From contig JAKSXM010000247.1 in assembly GCA_022575985.1 (NCBI GenBank), forward strand, positions 9,819,501 to 9,883,500: 64,000 nt of DNA. Reading direction: 5' to 3'. The translations under genes and the position numbers were made by a program. Source of the DNA: Anagrus nilaparvatae. Its lineage: Eukaryota > Arthropoda > Insecta > Hymenoptera > Mymaridae. A model generated the notes under the pieces. That model saw only the letters and a program-made list of their open reading frames with translations. It did not search any database and had not been told where the DNA came from. Below are positions 1 to 11,887 of the stretch, piece by piece. Numbering within the stretch: the stretch's first letter is position 1; every line of letters begins with the position of its first letter.

Positions 1-310
1 AAAATACGTAACTTAAGTTATTTTATTTTTATCTTTTGGACATAGTAAAATATTTGATTTTTGGGGTGGTTTAGAGGGTGGCTGGGGGTAGCTGGGGCAA
101 AATCTGAGGGTGTAGGCTAAATTCTGACTTCAGATTCGGTTTTAGGACATCAAAATACGTAACTAAATTACTTTTATTTTTAACTTTTGGACATAGTAAA
201 ATATTTGCTTTTTGGGCGGTTTAGAGGGTGGCTGGGGGTAGCTGGGGCAAAATCTGAGGGTGTAGGCTAAATTCTGACTTCAGATTCGGTTTTAGGACAT
301 CGAAAAACTT
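1..310 (+). repeat. Two tandem ~150-bp units of a dispersed repeat
   Basis: Two nearly identical units (about 1-150 and 151-300) share a core with GGTGGCTGGGGGTAGCTGGG and end with TTTAGGACATC. A diverged copy in the opposite orientation lies at 26722-27020, including the shared flank with an A or T run beside GTTCTGAAC and CAGCTGTG. No coding potential is visible. The class is not identified. Confidence 0.8.
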
Positions 311-360
311 ACCTGTAGGTAGTTCTAGTTACAGGATCAGAACTTTTTTTTTTGTGCAGC

Positions 361-2078
361 TGTGTTATCAAAATTAAATTATTTGTTTTATTATTATTTT
401 AAAAGGTCATTTTTTAATACATGAAAATTGATATTAAATTACGTAGGGATCTTTAAAATAACTAAATTTAGTGAATTGACTACGCGATCCAATAGAAAAA
501 ATACTTGACTAGGCTAATTACACTTAAACTTCGTTAAAATTAAAATAATTATTCTCTTTGGCAAATAAGCTTTTATTTCTCAAGAATTATGTTCATTAAT
601 TATTGCTATTTAAAAAGTTATTACGTTAATAAATACTATATTTTTTATTTTTATTCGTTAGTAAAGTCACGAATTTCCTTAAAGTGTTCAAAACCCCATT
701 TATAACCTGCACGTCGGTAGAATAATAATATTTCACTGTCCCTTTAAAGTTTTATTTTTTCTTATATACTAAATTATTATTTACAAATACTTGAAATATT
801 CAAAATATAAATTTTATTATTTCCTCTATTACGTAACTCTTTATATTATGATTTTAATAATTTAATGATATAATTTCTTAATTTAAAACGTTTATTATTT
901 GATTATTTAGCAGAATATGTTGAGGATATTAAAATATAAGATACATGTATATGTGTGTATATATGTGAGTAGACGCGAACGGCTCCCACTCTTATAGTCA
1001 GTAATGTAAGACCCCTCGTTGAGTAAAGATCACGCGCTTATCATTATATATTATATAGACTCTTTATTAAACAAATAAACTTTTATTAATTAATTAATTT
1101 ATCATTTATTATGTTGGCCTTAATCCTTAATAGAATATTATTTATAGTTTTAACATAAAATATTTATGATTATTAACTTACGTAACTATTATTTAGTTAT
1201 TGTTTTTGTTAGTTATTGCTTGACACCTGCCCCCTAAGTTTTGAAATAAAATGTTAGTTTTATTTTTATCTGGTTTGGAAATCAGTTCAAGTACATAAAA
1301 TTTTGCTTATTTTATTATCTTATAGATAATGAATGAGTAAGCTATTTAAGATTTTTATAAAAAAATATAAAGCTGTCTCGGTATATGTAGTATAATATAC
1401 GTTATACGTTATACGTTATTCATTATACGCGTTAACTTATTTATATGTATTGTATCTTTTATACTGCGCATGAGCGCCTCTTTTGTGTTACCACGGCGAA
1501 AGCCAGGATGCTCTCAGGTGTTGCCACGAGCACACCCGTTCTCAATAAATGCTCTAGTTTATGTCAAGTGGCCGTCTTATTTAATATACCTAGTTCCGCC
1601 ATAATCCATCATTTATTGAAACATCTGGTCTCTCGAGCGGATTTTTTTAGTTTTAAAGTGTGCCTTATTATTAACCGAATAATTATTTTGGTGTATTTTT
1701 TTTTCAAGACAAAAATGTGAAACATTTCTTTTTCAATAACGTGCACGTGTAAAAAAAAACTCTGAAAAAATATTTTCGTGTGCGTTAACTTTTTTGTGAG
1801 AGCGAACAACAACAACGAGAAATAAAAATAAAAAGTGCATTAAATTACCTTTTATTTCTCTTTCATTTTTGTGCACGTACAAAATTTTTTGGTTTTTCTT
1901 TCTTCTCTGATCAACAAGATAAAATTTTTTTTTTTGGAGCGACAACTAATTAAGAGAATTATTAATGCAAGAAAATTAACAAAAAAAGAGAATAAAAACT
2001 GTGCACGTGTTTTATGTGAAATATGTCAAGTTTGAATTTGAACCCTAATTAAAATTTTCACAAAAGTTTTATATAAAA
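361..2078. other. AT-rich DNA without a recognisable gene
   Basis: I see no gene here. A short (TTATACG)n run lies at about 1391-1430. Two patches richer in GC (about 970-1040 and 1461-1650) could be pieces of an old LTR or SINE, but I cannot assign them. The open frames in this stretch are short, AT-driven and lack motifs. Confidence 0.5.
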
Positions 2079-2760
2079 AAAATACCTTAATGCCAACTAG
2101 CTGGAACTAAGGTTCCTCAAACAATGATCTAAATACTTCAATATGCCACAGATATCACCGATTACAACAATGCAATCATACATTCATTTCTATTAGCTTT
2201 TAAAAGTTAAAAGAAAATTTATGTATTGAATTCAACTAAATCTATTTTTTTCAAAATAAAATCTAATGTAATTCATTGGATAATAATTATTCAAGATAAT
2301 ACTTTCATGGAATTAAATGAAGTATTACACCAAAAAAAAAAATGCATTGCATTTTTTTTTTGTGTTTTTTGAATTTTAAGAAAAAAATTTTGGAAAAATT
2401 CGGTATCAGATCCAAAAAATTACTATAAACGAACTGTCTAAAACTAGTACTCTCATAGAAATAAATTAGGTACTACGCCTAAAAAGAAAAAAAAATTTGG
2501 TGTTTTTTGTATTTTTTTGTGACGAAAATTTTGGGAAAATAATTTTCAAAAACTTAAGTATCAGATTCGAGATATCGAGTAAAAACCATACATTCAAATA
2601 TAAGTAGTTTCATGGAGATAAATGAGGTATTACATCCAAATTAAAAAAAAAAAAGAAGTATTTTAAGATTTTTTGATGAAAAAATTTTCGGAAAAAAAAT
2701 TAGGTCTTAATTCGATAATGATTGTGAAGTTTCATCCGTTACAATATTTTCAGATTGAAC
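2079..2760 (-). repeat. Dispersed GGTTCCTC-type repeat, minus orientation
   Basis: This is the reverse complement of the family seen at 45651-46095 and around 52346-52770. It shares the end GCCAACTAGNTGGNA, the stretch CTTCAATATGCNACAGATAT and the inner block with TTTCATGGA and GATATCGAG. No protein is encoded. The ends are palindromic in better copies (GGTTCCTC...GAGGAACC), which suggests a non-autonomous element of unknown class. Confidence 0.65.
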
Positions 2761-3836
2761 CGAACTACCATAAATTATACAGCAAACTAACAAAAGCTAA
2801 TAAAAAGATACATATTGTTATATAAATATTGCAATTCTCAATACCTCATTACCATCACTATTGTTTAATATTATTATAAATTAGAGGTTAATTGGTGGAA
2901 TATTGGAGTGGATTCAAGTGGATAATGTAATAATAATTGATACTGTGTGATTAATATTTTGCTAATATGATTTATTAAACGTGTGTACTGGTATACGGCT
3001 GAGTGCGTACTGTCCAATGACAATGAAGTAGTAGTTGATATTACCTGTCTCATTCTAATATGTACATTAAAGCGTGCTTGCATATTATATTACAATAAAG
3101 GTATATTTACAATAATTTACAGTACGGAACATTCTCCCAGCTTAATTTTTTATCAAGGTAAAAAATTATTATTTTAATATAAAAAAGAATTTAAGAATTG
3201 AAATATTATTTACAAAAAATTTTTTTTAAATAACATTACTATGTGTTTTTAAAAAGTCTAATAATTTATATACATAATTATAGATTTGTATCCTCAAAAT
3301 TTAAAATACCAGAATACAATACTAATATGAAGATATTGAGATATTTTTAGAAAATGAGTTTATATATACAATGAAAATGATTTAATATTAAGAATGAACA
3401 TATAATATTGATTTACATTAAGATGATTATCAATAACTATTGCCAATCAAAGCAATCCTAGCAATCAATAAAAGTATTTAGGACTATCATTTGTGATTAA
3501 CAATACAAGTATAGATTTAAGAAATCATTTGAGGACTAAGTTTAAGAATTATGGTTTATAACTGATGCGCTAATATAATTTCAATTGTTTTTGGGAAACT
3601 CAGTCTAACCTTCTTAAACCGGAATTAAAAGTAATTTACCTCATTAAATGACTTGAATTTAATTTAAAATTATTTTTATAATTTTATCTCATTTTAGTGA
3701 TTATAAAATGTGGTTCAGTATTCCTCCCCACTTAATTTTACATCACAGATGAAAAATTATTGAATTAAAAATTGAGATAAAATTATAAAATTATAGTATA
3801 AAAAATCATAGCATGAATTATTGAACAAAGTTTTAA

Positions 3837-3837
<1 letters not shown>
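2761..3837. other. AT-rich DNA with a possible old BEL-type LTR
   Basis: There is no gene. The stretch at about 2861-3131 has TATTGGAGTGG followed by GTGATTAAT, the same order as in the BEL LTRs at 4361 and 14621, so it may be a diverged solo LTR. The C-rich strings at about 3132 and 3728, each followed by CTTAATTTT, look like reversed polypurine tracts. This reading is weak. Confidence 0.25.

Positions 3838-3868
<31 letters not shown>
3838..3868 (-). repeat. (ATT)n, the (TAA)n 3' tail of the LINE
   Basis: About ten perfect ATT units. Read on the minus strand they follow the LINE 3' UTR directly, so they are its tail rather than an independent microsatellite. Confidence 0.75.
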
Positions 3869-3871
<3 letters not shown>

Positions 3872-4143
3872 AGCTGAACATAACTTTACACATATTGATT
3901 ACATATACATAAAATATATACTACGTTATACAATATGTCCACATGGAATCGTAGTCCGAGCGTGGTCTGCTGCTATAGCTGCAAGAATTAACAAATATTA
4001 CATCTTAATATAATATAAAATATTTTGTTCTGTAAAGTTTTTATTAATTTAATGGTAACTATTTAATAGCCTCTTTAATAGCCTCTTCTGTTTAACATAT
4101 TTAGCCTCCTTATATTACTTAATCTACTTGATTTTATATAATT

Positions 4144-4360
4144 CTAATTATTTTTACTTAACCATAATTTAATGTTTTGGATATTGCTTATTTTTTTACT
4201 ATTATTTACTTTTATTTTTTCTTTTATATCAATAGGCAGCCTATTGAATATTGTTATTGCATTATAAAGGCTACTTTTTTGTCCCATTTTTCTTTTTTTA
4301 CCTATAGGGGTTATTTTTTTAGTTCTATTTTGCTTTAGCTTGTACTTCTCTATTAAATAC
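4144..4360 (-). pseudogene. LINE reverse transcriptase, extreme C-terminus
   Basis: The frame that ends at 4144 holds KSSLYNAITIFNRLP, matching the conserved end of LINE polyproteins (a short helix, then an N-x-LP motif). It lies directly against the BEL LTR. The codons before it are found at 14857 and beyond, in the same frame, on the far side of the retrotransposon. The extra residues upstream in the local frame come from the LTR and are not part of the protein. Confidence 0.8.
4356..4360. repeat. AATAC target-site duplication, left copy
   Basis: The five bases before the left BEL LTR equal the five bases after the right LTR (14857-14861). Confidence 0.85.
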
Positions 4361-4600
4361 TGTCTATAATGATGTTGATATTGGAGTGGGTTGAAGGATC
4401 GTGGAGAATAAAGAGAATCGGTGATTAATTTTACCAAAAGATATATTTTATTTATAATGAACAAAGGCCAGCGTCTGTTCACGGTGAGAGTTATCGGCGC
4501 ACTAAACGCACCGGGAACTCAGAATAGTAAAAATGAAAGGGGGGGGGGGGTGCGCACACACACATTCACACTATATACATTATGTACACGTAACACAACA
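4361..4600 (-). repeat. BEL/Pao LTR (3' LTR in element orientation)
   Basis: 240 bp, nearly identical to 14621-14856. The differences are a few substitutions and the length of a G run (about 4541-4552 against 14800-14807). High identity implies a fairly recent insertion. The reversed purine-rich stretch beside it (complement of 4601-4614) is the likely polypurine tract. Confidence 0.9.
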
Positions 4601-4992
4601 TTACCACCCACCCATTTTAATGTAATTAAAATGAACACAAGGGAAATGAATGGGGGTGATGGCAATGTTGCAGATTTACAAAAAAAGTTTTACAATTATT
4701 ATTTTTTAAATGTGAGAAATTTTTTTTTTAAATTATTTTATACAATTAATAAATAAAAGAAAAATTTTAGTACAAAGATATACCTATTTACAATTAATAA
4801 TTTAATAAATTCTTATATAAATTTTTGAATTAACTTATACATTTTATGTTTACAAATTTTTGAATATTCATGCAAAAAATAAATTATAAATTAACATTTT
4901 TTTTTAAATAAATTATTTTTTTTTTTTTTAAATGACAAAATACAATATAATTAAATAGGAAAACAAACAAATTTTTAAGAAATATACATTAT

Positions 4993-5292
4993 TTAATTAT
5001 TGATATCAATATCATCCTCATTACTTAAGGTTTTTAGAAGTACTAGTTTGTGTACCGGACGCTTGAGTTCTGATGATTTAGTTTTGAGGTCGACTACTCG
5101 CACTAGACCATCAGGACCCTTAAAAACCTTAATGACCTTTGCCAAAGGCCATTTTGAAGGTGGCATCGTCTCATCAACGATTAAGACCACGTCAATTACA
5201 TTTAAATCAGTATTTTTATTCTGCCATTTATGGCGTTGTTGCAAGGTTTGTAAATATTCCTGTGACCATTGCCGCCACCAGTCCTGCAACAT
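4993..5292 (-). pseudogene. BEL/Pao C-terminal domain (DUF5641)
   Basis: This 99-residue frame starts with a W-x-x-W stretch and contains VVLIVDETMPPSKWPLAKV and RPVHKLVLL. This is the pattern of the domain that follows the integrase in BEL/Pao polyproteins and probably helps integrase function. It is in a different frame from the integrase just upstream (5333-6286), so a frameshift lies near 5300-5335. It is the last coding part before the polypurine tract. Confidence 0.85.
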
Positions 5293-5332
5293 TTGCTGTA
5301 CTAGCTTATAGCGTTGCAGGGCAGGTATCTTT

Positions 5333-6286
5333 TCATTTATATCTTTTCTTTTTCAAGTAGTTGGGTTCAGGGAGAATACCAGGTTGAGCCTGAGTTAATA
5401 TTACAGAGGGTGACAAAAATAAATTGTCAGATGGGTCCTCAGTTAGAGGTATCAATGGCCTGGAATTTAAGCAGGCTTCGATCTGCTTAAGAAGGGTAGA
5501 GAATTCCTCATACGTTAGTTTATGGGTACCTAAAACTCTTCTGATATGATGTTTAACGGACTTTACAGCCGCTTCCCAGATTCCACTAAAATGAGGCGCA
5601 CCTGGGGCGTTAAATGACCAAGAGGTACCTTCATCTGCCAACGAGCCCACCAGATTCTGCATGTAGTCCGAAGACTCCATGTACATCTGCCGTAGGAGCT
5701 TGTCGGCACCGACAAAGGTTGTACCCTGGTCACTATACAACCCAGAGCACTGACCCCGTGTTGAGGTGAATCTACGGAAGGCAGCTATGAATTCTTCGCT
5801 AGAATATCCAGTAACTAACTCCAGATACACCGCCTTTGTAGCCATACACACGAAAACCGCTATATAAGCTTTATAAGTGCGACTACCGCGTCCCTTAAAA
5901 CGTAAAATATCTACTGGACCAGCGTAATCGACACCTGTAAATCTAAATGGTTTATCTGGTCTAGTAACCCTAACTGCAGGTAAAATACCCATTTTTTGAG
6001 CCACAGTTTCAGCCCTATATCTACGACATGTAATACAATTATTTAAATAAGTTCTGATCATTCTCTTAGCTTTTATTATCCAAAAGTTTTGCCTAACTGT
6101 AGAATGAGTCCACCTTATACCACTATGCAATTTTTTCTCATGAACATAACCAATGATTAATTTCGAAAATTGACAATTATACGGAAGTATGAAAGGGTGT
6201 TTCTCATCTGGGTCTAATAATGACGCCTGTACCCTACCACCAACTCTTAATAAATTTTTACCCAAACAAGGATCTATACTTCGCAA
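5333..6286 (-). pseudogene. BEL/Pao integrase
   Basis: The frame is 317 codons long. An HHCC zinc-binding region comes first (HEKKLHSGIRWTH, then CITCRRY), followed by a DDE core: D in GVDYAGPVDIL, D in YSDQGTTFVGA and E in HFSGIWEAAVKSV. All three acidic residues are present. The enzyme would insert element cDNA into the genome. It is joined downstream, out of frame, to the DUF5641 domain. Upstream, stops at 6287-6421 separate it from the RNase H part. Each lesion is minor, but together they remove function. Confidence 0.9.
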
Positions 6287-6421
6287 ATTGGAATTTTCTA
6301 TTTCCCTACCATTTTCGAGATATTTTATATCATTTTTGAAATGAGCCTGCTGTACAACAAAGATCCATACAAATCTAGCTCTAATTAATTCAGGAATAGA
6401 AGGAGTTATAAAGCATTTTAA

Positions 6422-7366
6422 TCAATAATCTACTTCAAACCAATAATTAGAAAATAACCTCAAATCTTTTTTATTAGTTAATTTAGTTTTTATTTTAGTT
6501 TTTACTAGAAGCCTGTCAATAAAACGTAAAACATATGACGTAACCCTTAGGAGTTTTTGAAGATCCGAATACTTATTTAACAGATCCCAATGATGTACTT
6601 TCTTATTCTTTTTTAGGTTAACATTAAAGTTGTAAGACACAACATTCACCGATTTGCATTGAAAACCATTTGTAGGATTCACAGGTGCTCTAATAACACT
6701 ACCCCCTTCCCACCACAAAGAAAATGATTCCAATTCATCAGGAAGCTTGCCTCTGGAAACACAGTCAGCAGGGTTGTCCCTCGTGCTGACGTGGTTCCAG
6801 TAAGCTTCAGGGAGATACGAGTGTATCTTAGAACACATATGAGCTAGAAATGTAGGCCACTCGGAAGGATGTGCTTTAAGCCACTGAAGTACATCCATGG
6901 AATCTGTGTATAAAAATACTCCTACTGACTTCAAATTCAACGCCCTAAGAACCTTGACTGCTAATTTATTTAAGAGAAAGGCAGCACTGAGCTCTAACCT
7001 TGGTATTGTTTGTAAAGGTTTTATGGGGGCCACTTTTGATTTAGCCTGAACTAAATGAACCGTACTATTACCTTTATGAGTAACTTTGAGGTAAGTGCAG
7101 GCTGCATATGCCAATTTTGAAGCGTCAGCAAAGCCAAAAAGCTCATATTTTGCTCCTGGAATATATTCTAGCCATCTACTAATTTTTATATTTTTAAGAA
7201 TTGGAATACTATCATACCACGTTAGAAATTCATTTTTTAATTCAATAGGCAGCGAATCATCCCAACCCAATTTATATAGCCATAATCTCTGCATAAAAAT
7301 TTTAGCAGTGATAATTACTGGTGCTAACCAGCCCAAAGGGTCAAAGAATTTCGCTACACTAGCCAA
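6422..7366 (-). pseudogene. BEL/Pao connection and RNase H region
   Basis: The 314-codon frame starts in the Pao-specific region after the polymerase (KFFDPLGWLAPV, MQRLWL). RNase H features follow: FGFADAS for the first Asp, PRLELSAA for the Glu and YTDSMDVLQWL for the next Asp. HVSTRDNPADCVSRG then marks the end of the fold. It would degrade RNA in the RNA-DNA hybrid. The reverse transcriptase portion upstream is in other frames, with stops around 7370-7600, so the polyprotein is broken here. Confidence 0.88.
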
Positions 7367-7452
7367 AACTAATCTTTTTGAAATTTTACCACTAAGTTCA
7401 TCTTTTTTGAAATCAAAGGAGAAAAAATCACCTTCTACCGACCAATGTTACC

Positions 7453-8751
7453 CTAAGAGGTCAAAATATGAATTTGAGGAACCAATTTTTGCACAGATAG
7501 ATTCTGAGAAATCCAATAATGCAGGGTGGTTGGCCTTCCATTTATGCAACGAAAAACCACCACCTTGCAAATTTTAATCAAAAGTTGTTTTGCCAATGCT
7601 TCTTCTAAAGAATGCCCACCAGAAAGAGTATCGTTCATATACGTCTCTTTTTCTAATATTTCCACAGCTAAAGGGTAATTTTTTCCTTCATCTAACGCTA
7701 ATTGTTTCATGACTCTAATAGCCAAAAATGGGCTGCTAATCATCCCATAAGTGACTGTATTTAATGACCATGTCCTAATATTATCATTTATATCATCACG
7801 CCATAAAATTTGTTGAGAACGTCTATCATCCTTATGAACCAAAATCTGTCTAAACATATGCTCAATGTCAGACACAAAAACATATTTATATCTCATCCAG
7901 CCTATCAACAGTTCAGCTAGATCTGGGAGCAAATAGGCCCCACAATGTAAGAGTTGATTTATTGAAACTTTATTAAAGTCTCTAGCTGCACCATTGAAGA
8001 CTGACCTAAATTTGCCATTATGTAAAATACCATGATGGGGTATAAAATAGTATAAATCAACAGAACCTATAATATGTGATTCTTCCATATGACCTAATTC
8101 CCTGTAATCTACGAAAAATTTATTATAAGCTTTGTTATATTCAGGATCCTTAGGAAAACGGGATTCAATTCTATTCAAAAATTTTTTGGCAATGGAAAAA
8201 GAGCCTTTAAATGTTAGATTTTCAGAAGATTTTTTAAAGAGTAAACGAACTACATATCGACCTATTTCATCCCTATAATGAGTTTTAACGAATAGATCTT
8301 CACAAGCTTGTTCATCAGGGGTTAGGAAACAAGTTGATTTGTCAAAAATTTCCTCTTGACGCCAAAATTTTTCCAAGTCAAAATTTAGATTATTATTATT
8401 CAAATTAGATTCATCTACCAAACTACAATCAGGTCCACCGCCATAATTACCAGAAACAATCCAACCTAATTTAGTTGGCATAGCTATTGGGTCCAAGGGA
8501 CCAGCTCTTTGAACATCATTAGCTATAGTCGCATGGATAGTTGTACCAAGTAATATTTGAATATTACCTTGACCATTAAAGTTTGGATCTGCTAGTGCCA
8601 AATTTTTTAAGTGATTTAGTTCTTTAAATTTTAACGAAGAATTTGGGTTATAACCCAAAATTTTAGGAAGCAGATGAGCTTCAACTTCCAATTTAAAATC
8701 AGACACAAAATGAGGTTTAATAAAAAAGGATCTTGCTACAAGTATATGCAA
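7453..8751 (-). pseudogene. BEL/Pao reverse transcriptase with altered catalytic motif
   Basis: The frame is 432 codons long. It has the Pao-family polymerase landmarks HHGILHNGKFRSVFNGA, LLPDLAELLIGW, FVSDIEHMFRQI and TVTYGMISSPFLA. The catalytic YxDD box reads YMND (about 7630-7641), so its first aspartate is replaced by asparagine. The second BEL copy at 23965-26500 has YMDN at the same place, and the ancestral form was presumably YMDD. After about 7570 the frame runs into unrelated residues, so a frameshift separates it from the RNase H region. A second frameshift near 8745 separates it from the protease. Confidence 0.9.
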
Positions 8752-8935
8752 TACTTCCGCCCATCCCTGATACGGGCAATTTTACCGAATGAACTGGGAG
8801 ATTCAAATTTTTAACCAAAGATTGTTTTATAAAAGATGCCTGTGAACATTGGTCCACTAAAGCCCTAACCAAAGATTCCCGTCCATCGATACCCGAAACC
8901 CTTATCATGGCAGTCACGAGCAAGGACTCAGACAA
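8717..8935 (-). pseudogene. BEL/Pao aspartic protease (DUF1758-like)
   Basis: This short frame contains RALVDQCSQASFIKQSL, where the retroviral-type active site D-[ST]-G is expected. Here it is D-Q-C. The other BEL copy has D-N-C followed by S-E-A-S-F-I, so a cysteine in this place is shared by both copies. The part belongs in frame with gag but follows a TGA at 8942-8944. The start shown is not a real initiator, because the first codon is TTG inside a polyprotein. Confidence 0.8.
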
Positions 8936-8941
8936 TGATTG

Positions 8942-9748
8942 TCAAGAACTAGCACTAGGTAAACTTGTTTGTTCTATAGCTACTACGCTTTTCTCTGAGC
9001 TTTTAGCTTGATTTCCATTAGAGTTATTATTAATATTATTATTTTTTGAGTTTTTATTAATATTTTTACTATTATTTTTACTGATATGCAAGGTTGTGTA
9101 GTGTTTACCACTACACTCTTCGCATCTCTTTTTAGAAAAACATTTTTCAGCCTTATGCTTTACGCCTAAACAGTTATAACATCTATCATTCTTATTAAGG
9201 AATTCTTTCCTCTGATCTACTGATTTATTTTTAAATTTTTGACAAAATTGAAGCAAGTGATTTTCACTACAGATTATACATTGAACAGGTTTTTTAGTAT
9301 TATTGTTATTTGCACTTGATTCAATTTTGCTATGAAGCACTTTAGCAGAGGCTGAATTAGTATTATTCTTAGATTTATCAATATTTTGTTTTGAGGCACT
9401 ATTTGTCTCTTCAATCGATTCAAGTATTTCAATTTGTTTATTTAAAAACTCTATCATCTTGCTAAAAGCAGGAGGATCAGCATTAGAAGCAATAGTAAAA
9501 GTCTCATCATTAGATTCACTCACTGATTCATCAATATTAGAATTATTTGCTTCAGTAATGTCAAAGGGTTGGATTAAGTCTAGTGCATCCCCTTTGACAT
9601 GAGATTTCAGATGTCTAAGTTTAACTACCCTGGAAGTGTTTAGCCGATTTATTACTGTAGAAGTAAAGATATCGCGAAACGACTCCCAGTATTTATAATC
9701 CCCGTCGAAATCAGGGATTGAAAGAGGAGGCAGCCTATCGTTATCCAA
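8942..9748 (-). pseudogene. BEL/Pao gag, central and zinc-knuckle part
   Basis: The 268-codon frame begins LPPLSIPDFDGDYKYWESF, the conserved capsid opening of Pao-family gag (aromatic and acidic residues around a W-x-x-F core). After an Asn/Ser-rich linker come Cys/His clusters CIICSENHLLQFC, CYNCLGVKHKAEKC and CEECSGKHYTTLH, which bind nucleic acid. It ends at a TGA, followed by CAATCA and the protease in the same frame. The N-terminal part lies in another frame at 9906-10085. Confidence 0.88.
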
Positions 9749-9905
9749 GGTTATGATTTGCCTTGGAGACTGGGTTTATACAGTAGGGATGGCTGAGGGA
9801 TTTTGCATCCAAAAAATTCTGAAAGTTAGCTTAATTTACTAAATAATTTTCCTCTACTCTATCAAAAACATTCTCTGTAAAATAAATGTGATTAGCTACT
9901 GAGGG

Positions 9906-10085
9906 TTAATCCGGATGAGACATCATTGTATTATGATTCTTCTCAAATTTTGTAAAATTTTTGCTTAACAATTCCATCCTAACCTTACACGACGCAAGGG
10001 TTTTTTCGGGGTCGGAATTAAACCTCTCAAACGTTTTAAACATTCTATCTGACAGTGCATTTTGTTCCAAAAATAGGTTAGACAT
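9906..10085 (-). pseudogene. BEL/Pao gag, N-terminal part
   Basis: A 59-codon frame starts with ATG at 10085 and carries a basic and acidic helical stretch (FKTFERFNSDPEKTL, then LSKNFTKFEKNHNTMM). This is the type of N-terminal segment seen before the DFDGD core in Pao-family gag. It stops at 9906 and the rest of gag is in another frame, so a frameshift or small deletion lies in 9749-9905. It fits as the true gag start because the leader upstream has no other coding-like frame. Confidence 0.6.
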
Positions 10086-11127
10086 TGTGGTGGTATATAG
10101 TCACAGGAATATAATATTAAAAAAATAAATTGATAAGTCAGAACTTGCTTAAAGATAAGAAAAAAAAATTTGATACCAATAATAAAGCTAAACCAATGCT
10201 AATAATTTGCAAAAAATAAATCAATAAATTAAAAAATTCCAAGATATAGAATATATGAAAAAAGAATAAGATTGATTTATTATTAAATTTCAAAAAAAAC
10301 AAAAAATTCTTTCTTTTTTTTTCTTTAATCAAGTTTTGACTGTTTTTTTTTTTTAAATCAAATGAGAAAAAATCATTCCATAATATTATAATATAAAAAA
10401 GAAAATTTTAAATTATTTTAAATTAAATGAATTAATTGTAATTTTATTTAAAAAAAACCTTGCTAAATGAAAAAATATTTTAAATTATTGTATAAATAAT
10501 TTTTTATTAAATACTTTTTTAAACGCTGACGTGACGTTGTCCAATCCTTGATCAGTCAAAGCACCTCCAAGAACAGCCAAAACAATGATCTCCAAGGTCC
10601 AAAAAGATCCCAAAAGCCAGCCACGCAGCAGTGTATTCCAATGACCAAAACACCAGAACTCCAACGCCAGTACCTTAGGAACTTCCAAAATAATTAATAA
10701 AAATTCTAAATTAAAGAAGGACAAAAAACATAAGTTAATGTCCCTTTATATTATTTATTTTTCTTTTAATAAAGTTCAAGCTAATAAAAAGAAATTCTAT
10801 TTTTGAAAATGAAAAAAAAAAGAGAAAAATGTATATTACTAGAGATTTGCTAAACTTAAATAATTTAGATTTAAATTTAAAAATAATTTTTTGTATTCTG
10901 ATTATAAAAAGATTTTAATTAATTTTTTAAATTCTAAAATAAAATATTAATTTCAGAGAAAAGAAAATAATAAATATTAATTTGATTCAATTATGAAATT
11001 AAGAACTTTAATGATCTAGAGTTATATGATATTTATAATAGTTTTCTTTTTTTTTTTTTAATTTTACACACAATCTTATCTTACTAGTCTTATCTTATCT
11101 TATCTTATCTTATCTTATCATATCTTA
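10086..11127. other. AT-rich leader of the BEL element
   Basis: Noncoding, between gag and the Helitron-like insertion. One 79-codon minus-strand frame (10485-10724) has a hydrophobic stretch (WLLGSFWTLEIIVLAVLGGAL) and somewhat more GC than its surroundings, but no family resemblance. I do not call it a gene. A (TTATC)n tract runs at about 11073-11130. Confidence 0.5.
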
Positions 11128-11887
11128 TCTTACTACTATATATATTTGAAAATTTATTTGTGTGTCTGTGTGTGTGTGTGTATTATTATCAGGGCCAAAC
11201 CAGTGAACGAAATTATATAAAACCGGTGTCAAATTAAGGAAAAAATGTCCGCGAGTGACATAGGCCAAATTTTTAACAAAAAATAAAAAATCTTGAGACA
11301 ATCGAAAAAATTTACTGTCACACTTTGTAGTATTCGATTTGGCACCAATTCTTGCGTATTCTCCTAAATTTTTATTCAAAACGGAGGTATCTTTAAAATT
11401 TTATAAAATATTTTTGAAGCTGGTCCGAAAATTTAAAAAAATTTTTTTACTTTTAGTGGTATTTATAATCATCTATTTGTGGGTCTGTGTGTGTATGTGT
11501 TTCATCATCAGGGTCGAATCAATGTCAAAATGAAGTATCAAAATATAGAAAAAAAGTCAGCGGGTGACATAGGCCATAGTTTTGAAACTCAGTTACCGTA
11601 CTTTTGGAGATATTCAATTTTCACTATTTTTGGAAAAAATAAAATTTTTTGAAAATTTGCTTAAAAAGTGAAATAACTTCTAAATATGATAAAATTTTTG
11701 GTATTACTCGATTCGGCACTAATTTATATGTATTCAGATAAATTTGCATAAAAAACGGACGCTTCTTTAAAAATGTGTAAAATTTTTTTAGAGCCTGAAC
11801 ATTTCTTTGATTTTTCAAAATAAATTTTCGATAATTTGCAGTAAAATTAAAAAAATAGAGAAAAATTCAAGAAATTTTATAGATTCA
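11128..11887 (+). mobile_element. Helitron-like 5' portion, inverted copy
   Basis: It starts at an A|TC junction (TCTTACTACTATATATATTT) and is the reverse complement of 13616-14460, apart from a deletion of about 75 bp. No 3' hairpin is found on this strand, so this copy is truncated. With 12946-14460 it forms a foldback with ~760-bp arms. The matching short frames in both arms are a by-product of the repeat, not genes. Confidence 0.5.

Noticed and set aside
1445..1720. 91-codon ORF near the left end
   Set aside because: No domain, half of it is AT-rich tail, and there are no splice or polyadenylation features that support a gene.
10485..10724. Membrane-protein gene upstream of BEL gag
   Set aside because: One hydrophobic stretch in a 79-codon frame without homology; its position in the retrotransposon leader gives no support.
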